From Hylemonella sp. UBA6679 (GTDB taxonomy: Bacteria; Pseudomonadota; Gammaproteobacteria; Burkholderiales; Burkholderiaceae_C), in assembly GCA_002454975.1 (NCBI GenBank), contig DKJZ01000100.1, positions 1-42,618 of the forward strand: a DNA stretch of 42,618 nt, written 5' to 3'. Below, in pieces: positions 39,498 to 42,618 of this stretch (position 1 is its first letter; each line of letters opens with the position of its first letter). The notes below the pieces were generated by a model. The model was not told the origin of the DNA. It was given only the letters and a program-made list of their open reading frames with translations, and did no database searches. Made by a program: the position numbers and the translations under genes.

Positions 39498-39947
39498 TTA
39501 CGGCGCTTTGGCCTGCTGGCCTTTGGCGCGGTGTTCGCAGTTGGTTTTGGTGCAGTGTGCGTACAGGCTCAAGGCGTGGTCGGCAATCTCGAACCCTTTG
39601 GCCTGGGCCACCGCTTGTTGGCGGTGCTCGATTTCTGGGTCAAAAAATTCTTCGACCTTGCCGCAATCGAGGCAAATCAGGTGGTCGTGGTGCTGGCCTT
39701 CGTTGAGCTCGTAGACCGCTTTGTCGCCTTCAAAGTGGCCACGACTCAAAATGCCGGCTTGCTCAAACTGCGTGAGCACCCGGTAAACCGTGGCCAAGCC
39801 CACGTCGGAGCGTTCCTCCATGAGCACCCTGAACACGTCTTCGGCCGACATGTGGCGCTGCGTCCCTTTCTGGAAAATCTCCAGAACTTTGAGGCGCGGC
39901 AAGGTGGCTTTGAGGCCGGTGCTTTTAAGGTTGTCGATGTTGCTCAT
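39498..39947 (-). CDS. fur: Ferric uptake regulator Fur
   Basis: The 149-aa protein from ATG 39947 (MSNIDNLKS) has a winged helix (RLKVLEIFQKGTQRHMSAED, then VGLATVYRVLTQFEQAG). Its metal-binding region has GQHHDHLICLDCGKVEEF and the C-terminal HCTKTNCEH, the structural zinc Cys pairs. It represses iron-uptake genes when Fe2+ is bound. The frame is open to a second ATG at 39962. bamE is divergent 39 bp away, a conserved betaproteobacterial pair; no clear Fur box was seen between them. Confidence 0.95.
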   Translation of the reverse strand: MSNIDNLKSTGLKATLPRLKVLEIFQKGTQRHMSAEDVFRVLMEERSDVGLATVYRVLTQFEQAGILSRGHFEGDKAVYELNEGQHHDHLICLDCGKVEEFFDPEIEHRQQAVAQAKGFEIADHALSLYAHCTKTNCEHRAKGQQAKAP

Positions 39948-39986
39948 ACAATCTTTGATCATATCGCCATCCCCCTCAAATACCTC

Positions 39987-40532
39987 ATGCCCGACATCAC
40001 TCCCTTACGCGTACGGCCCGTGGTGTGGTTGTGCGCCGCTTTGGCCTTGGCGCTGAGCGCTTGCGGCACCATCGACGGCGCCACCAGCAAGGTGGGCAAC
40101 GCCTTCACGCCCTACCGGATCGACATTGTGCAAGGCAATGTGGTGACCCGCGAACAAGTTGCCGTGCTGCGCCCCGGCATGAGCCGCCTGCAAATCCGCG
40201 AAGTGCTGGGCACCCCCTTGCTCACCAGTGTGTTCCATGCCGACCGTTGGGACTATGTGTTTACTTTTGTGCGCCAAGGGCAGCCCCCGCAGTCGCGCAA
40301 AGTGGCGGTGTTTTTCAAGGGCGATGTGCTCGAGCGCTTTGAGGCCGACCCGCTGCCCAGCGAGGCCGAGTTTGTGGCCTCTTTAGACACCGGCGTCAAA
40401 CGCAAAGCGGTGCCTTTGCTGGCCAGCCCTGAGAGCCTGGAGAAGTTCCCGGCGGCCAAGCCTGCCCAGGCAAGCAAACCCCTGCCGCCCCTGCCTGCCA
40501 CTTACCCCCCGCTGGAATCCCCCCAGCGCTAA
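39987..40532 (+). CDS. bamE: Outer membrane assembly lipoprotein BamE (OmlA)
   Basis: The 181-aa protein starts at ATG 39987 and has a lipoprotein signal with lipobox LSAC (Cys26). The BamE/SmpA domain follows: PYRIDIVQGNVVTREQVAVL, RPGMSRLQIREVLGTPLL, FHADRWDYVFTFVRQG and VAVFFKGDVLERFE. It supports the BAM complex in outer-membrane protein folding. A Pro/Ala-rich tail (about residues 150-181) extends beyond the domain. dapB follows 6 bp later. Confidence 0.94.
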   Translation: MPDITPLRVRPVVWLCAALALALSACGTIDGATSKVGNAFTPYRIDIVQGNVVTREQVAVLRPGMSRLQIREVLGTPLLTSVFHADRWDYVFTFVRQGQPPQSRKVAVFFKGDVLERFEADPLPSEAEFVASLDTGVKRKAVPLLASPESLEKFPAAKPAQASKPLPPLPATYPPLESPQR

Positions 40533-40538
40533 GACCGA

Positions 40539-41345
40539 ATGACCCAACACCTGATCGCCATTGCCGGGGCTTCCGGCCGCATGGGCCGCATGCTGATGGA
40601 GGCCGTGGCCGCCGCTGACGACTGCCAACTCGCTGGCGCCCTCGACATTGCAGCAAGCCCCGCCATCGGCACCGATGCCACCGCTTACCTGGGCCAAACT
40701 AGCGGCGTGATGATCACCGCTGACATCCGCGCGGGTCTTGCCAAAGCCAAGGTGCTGATTGACTTTACCCGCCCCGAAGGCACCATGGCCCACTTGGCCG
40801 TGTGCCGCGAGTTGGGTGTGGGCCTGGTGATTGGCACCACCGGTTTCACCGATGCGCAAAAAGCCGAGATTGCCCAGGCTGCCAAGACCATTCCCATCGT
40901 GATGGCCCCCAACATGAGCGTGGGCGTGAACGTCACCTTGAAGCTGCTGGAAATGGCCGCCAAGGCCCTGTCCACCGGCTACGACATCGAGGTCATTGAA
41001 GCCCACCACCGCCACAAGGTGGACGCCCCTTCGGGCACGGCACTCAAGATGGGCGAAGTCATTGCCCAAGCCTTGGGCCGCGACCTTAAAGACTGTGCGG
41101 TCTACGAGCGCTACGGTCACACCGGCGAGCGCGACCCCTCCAGCATTGGCTTTGCCACCGTCCGCGGCGGCGACATCGTGGGCGACCACACCGTGCTGTT
41201 TGCCGGCACGGGCGAGCGCATTGAGATCACGCACAAATCGTCAAGCCGCGAAACCTACGCCCAGGGCAGCCTGCGCGCGGTGCGTTTCATGGCGGGCTGT
41301 GCCCCGGGTCTTTACGACATGTTCGACGTGCTCAAGCTCAAATGA
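40539..41345 (+). CDS. dapB: 4-hydroxy-tetrahydrodipicolinate reductase
   Basis: The 268-aa NAD(P)H-dependent enzyme of lysine and meso-diaminopimelate synthesis has the Rossmann motif IAGASGRMGRMLMEAV, the VIGTTGFTDAQ segment and the signature EAHHRHKVDAPSGTALKMGE with the catalytic His and Lys. The product feeds peptidoglycan. Its stop overlaps the exbB-like start (ATGA). Confidence 0.96.
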   Translation: MTQHLIAIAGASGRMGRMLMEAVAAADDCQLAGALDIAASPAIGTDATAYLGQTSGVMITADIRAGLAKAKVLIDFTRPEGTMAHLAVCRELGVGLVIGTTGFTDAQKAEIAQAAKTIPIVMAPNMSVGVNVTLKLLEMAAKALSTGYDIEVIEAHHRHKVDAPSGTALKMGEVIAQALGRDLKDCAVYERYGHTGERDPSSIGFATVRGGDIVGDHTVLFAGTGERIEITHKSSSRETYAQGSLRAVRFMAGCAPGLYDMFDVLKLK

Positions 41346-41992
41346 CACAGGGCGGCGACTGGGTTCACCTGGCGGTGGCTTTGGTCTTGCTGGCCATGTC
41401 GGTGCTGAGCTGGGTGCTGCTCTTGTACAAAACCTGGGTCTTGCGTGCCGCCCGGCGTGACGTGCCGCGTTGTGTGGCCGCCTTTTGGCAGGCCCCAGAT
41501 TGGGGCCAAGCCGTTCAAAACTTGCGTGCCTTTGACCGCCACAACTCGGTGCTGCCCTTGGTGCTGGCTGCGCAGCCGCTGCTGCGTGCAGCACCATCTG
41601 CGCCTGCTGCCAACTTGGGCAACACGGCGCCGGCCCACCAGCAGCTCACCCGCGCCTTGCGTGATGCGCTCAGCGATGTGGTGATGCGTTTGCAAATGGG
41701 CCAGGTGTTGCTGGCCACCGTGGGGGCTACGGCGCCCTTTGTGGGCCTGCTGGGCACCGTGTGGGGCATTTACCAGGCCATGGGCGGCATTGCCGCTGCA
41801 GGCACCGCCACCATAGACCGCATGGCGGGCCCCGTGGGCGAGGCGTTGATCATGACCGCCGCTGGCTTGGCAGTGGCCATACCTGCGGTGTTGGCCTACA
41901 ACATGCTGGGCCGTTGGGTGGCTGCGCTGGAGGCCGCGCTCGAGGGTTTCGCGCTGGACCTCCAAGGCCTGTTGCCCGAGCCAAGCCGCTGA
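41342..41992 (+). CDS. exbB: MotA/TolQ/ExbB proton channel family protein
   Basis: The 216-aa protein has three transmembrane helices: LAVALVLLAMSVLSWVLLLYKTW near the N-terminus, then TVGATAPFVGLLGTVWGIYQAM and GEALIMTAAGLAVAIPAVLAYN. The last two are the conserved MotA/TolQ/ExbB signatures. With the ExbD-like protein encoded 3 bp downstream it would energise TonB-dependent uptake. TolQ identity is possible but no tol genes follow. Confidence 0.88.
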   Translation: MTQGGDWVHLAVALVLLAMSVLSWVLLLYKTWVLRAARRDVPRCVAAFWQAPDWGQAVQNLRAFDRHNSVLPLVLAAQPLLRAAPSAPAANLGNTAPAHQQLTRALRDALSDVVMRLQMGQVLLATVGATAPFVGLLGTVWGIYQAMGGIAAAGTATIDRMAGPVGEALIMTAAGLAVAIPAVLAYNMLGRWVAALEAALEGFALDLQGLLPEPSR

Positions 41993-41995
41993 GCC

Positions 41996-42406
41996 ATGGC
42001 ATTTGGCCGTTTGCCCCGCAAGTCGCCGGCCTCGCCGATGAGCGACATCAACATGACCCCGCTGATTGACGTCATGCTGGTTTTGTTGGTCATTTTCATG
42101 CTGGCCGCGCCCCTGCTGAGCAGCCGCTTGAGCCTGAATTTGCCCAAGTCCGAAGCGGCCAAACCCGCAACCGTGCCCGAGGTGCTCAGCGTGGCGCTCG
42201 ACAAAGAGGGGCGCATTTACCTCAACGACCAGCCGCAGTCGCTCTCTGCCCTGACCGCCGCTTTGCGCACCCAGGCGCAAACCCTGCCCGAGACCGAGGT
42301 GCAGCTGCGCGCCGACCGCGCTGTGCCCTATGGCGAGGTGCTGGGCCTCATGGGCGCGATTCAGCAAGCCGGCCTGGCCCGCGTTGGGCTGGTGGCGCAA
42401 CCCTAA
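41996..42406 (+). CDS. exbD: ExbD/TolR-type biopolymer transport protein
   Basis: The 136-aa protein has a short cytoplasmic N-terminus, SDINMTPLIDVMLVLLVIFML (helix with the essential Asp of LIDV), and a periplasmic domain ending DRAVPYGEVLGLMGAIQQAG. It is the partner of the ExbB-like protein upstream. leuS follows 27 bp later. Confidence 0.9.
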   Translation: MAFGRLPRKSPASPMSDINMTPLIDVMLVLLVIFMLAAPLLSSRLSLNLPKSEAAKPATVPEVLSVALDKEGRIYLNDQPQSLSALTAALRTQAQTLPETEVQLRADRAVPYGEVLGLMGAIQQAGLARVGLVAQP

Positions 42407-42433
42407 AATCGGGGGAACTTCCCCCACCTATTT

Positions 42434-42618
42434 ATGCAAGACACATTCAACCAAGGCTACAACCACCGCGCGGTGGAGCCTGCTGCACAAAGCCACTGGA
42501 CGGCTGCCAACGCCTACCGCGTGAACGAGCACGCCACCGACGCGCAAGGCCAGCCAAAAAAGAAGTTTTACGCCTGCTCCATGCTGCCTTACCCCAGCGG
42601 CAAGCTGCACATGGGCCA
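42434..42618 (+). CDS. leuS: Leucyl-tRNA synthetase (N-terminal part, cut by window end)
   Basis: The first 61 codons are visible from ATG 42434: MQDTFNQGYNHRAVEPAAQS, then KKKFYACSMLPYPSGKLHMG at the window edge, which is the LeuRS HIGH-motif region (PYPSGxLHMGH). It charges tRNA-Leu. There is no obvious Shine-Dalgarno; a GGGGG-AACTT-CCCCC hairpin (42411-42425) lies 8 nt before the ATG. Confidence 0.93.
   Translation, partial: MQDTFNQGYNHRAVEPAAQSHWTAANAYRVNEHATDAQGQPKKKFYACSMLPYPSGKLHMG

Noticed and set aside
39948..39986. Fur box between fur and bamE
   Set aside because: The gap holds no convincing GATAATGATAATCATTATC-like match.

Overview
This window looks like a betaproteobacterial chromosome of the order Burkholderiales, most likely Comamonadaceae (Rhodoferax/Limnohabitans/Polaromonas-like). 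The evidence is the GC-rich, strongly biased codon use, the many 4-nt start/stop overlaps, and gene orders typical of that group: hpf-ptsN-hprK, divergent fur/bamE followed by dapB-exbB-exbD-leuS, uvrA divergent from an MFS gene with ssb next, and tsaB-rimI-uracil-DNA glycosylase. The assignment is inference from gene content; no rRNA or tRNA gene was seen.

Layout. 1-1680: a four-gene metal-handling run (CusF-like copper protein, unknown exported protein, periplasmic HMA protein, MerT-like membrane protein). 1710-3472 (minus): SemiSWEET and a DacB-type penicillin-binding protein. 3554-7745: an EamA transporter, then tsaB, rimI and a family-4 uracil-DNA glycosylase as a coupled operon, a membrane-anchored protein and a MarR regulator. 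7761-10224: a second EamA transporter divergent from pyrF, then an RcnB-like exported protein. 10289-10950: a FitAB/VapBC-like toxin-antitoxin pair. 11021-16924: a third EamA transporter coupled to uvrA, a divergent MFS transporter and ssb.

The accessory island runs from about 16990 to 23740. It holds an IS2-like IS3-family element with a nonsense mutation in orfB, and a second IS3-group element (18321-19638, 26-bp terminal inverted repeats) abutting the first one's orfA start codon. Beyond them lie a decayed clamp-loader-like AAA+ gene, an AT-rich minus-strand operon (integrase C-terminal fragment, unknown four-helix membrane protein, unknown small protein), an MNT/HEPN pair whose HEPN gene is frameshifted, and an AbrB/PIN toxin-antitoxin pair behind a perfect 20-bp palindrome. 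The AT-rich operon is the part least explained by known families.

After the island come a SUMF1-like exported protein and mnmA (minus), a 640-bp AT-rich intergenic region with five TGTCAT/ATGACA boxes, and two cyclic-di-GMP genes (a degenerate EAL protein and an intact 876-aa GGDEF-EAL membrane protein). Next are a Nudix hydrolase, pntAB, an acyl-CoA ligase, an MTA/SAH nucleosidase and a CorA transporter. The window closes with housekeeping genes: hpf-ptsN-hprK, fur, bamE, dapB, exbB, exbD and the first 61 codons of leuS.
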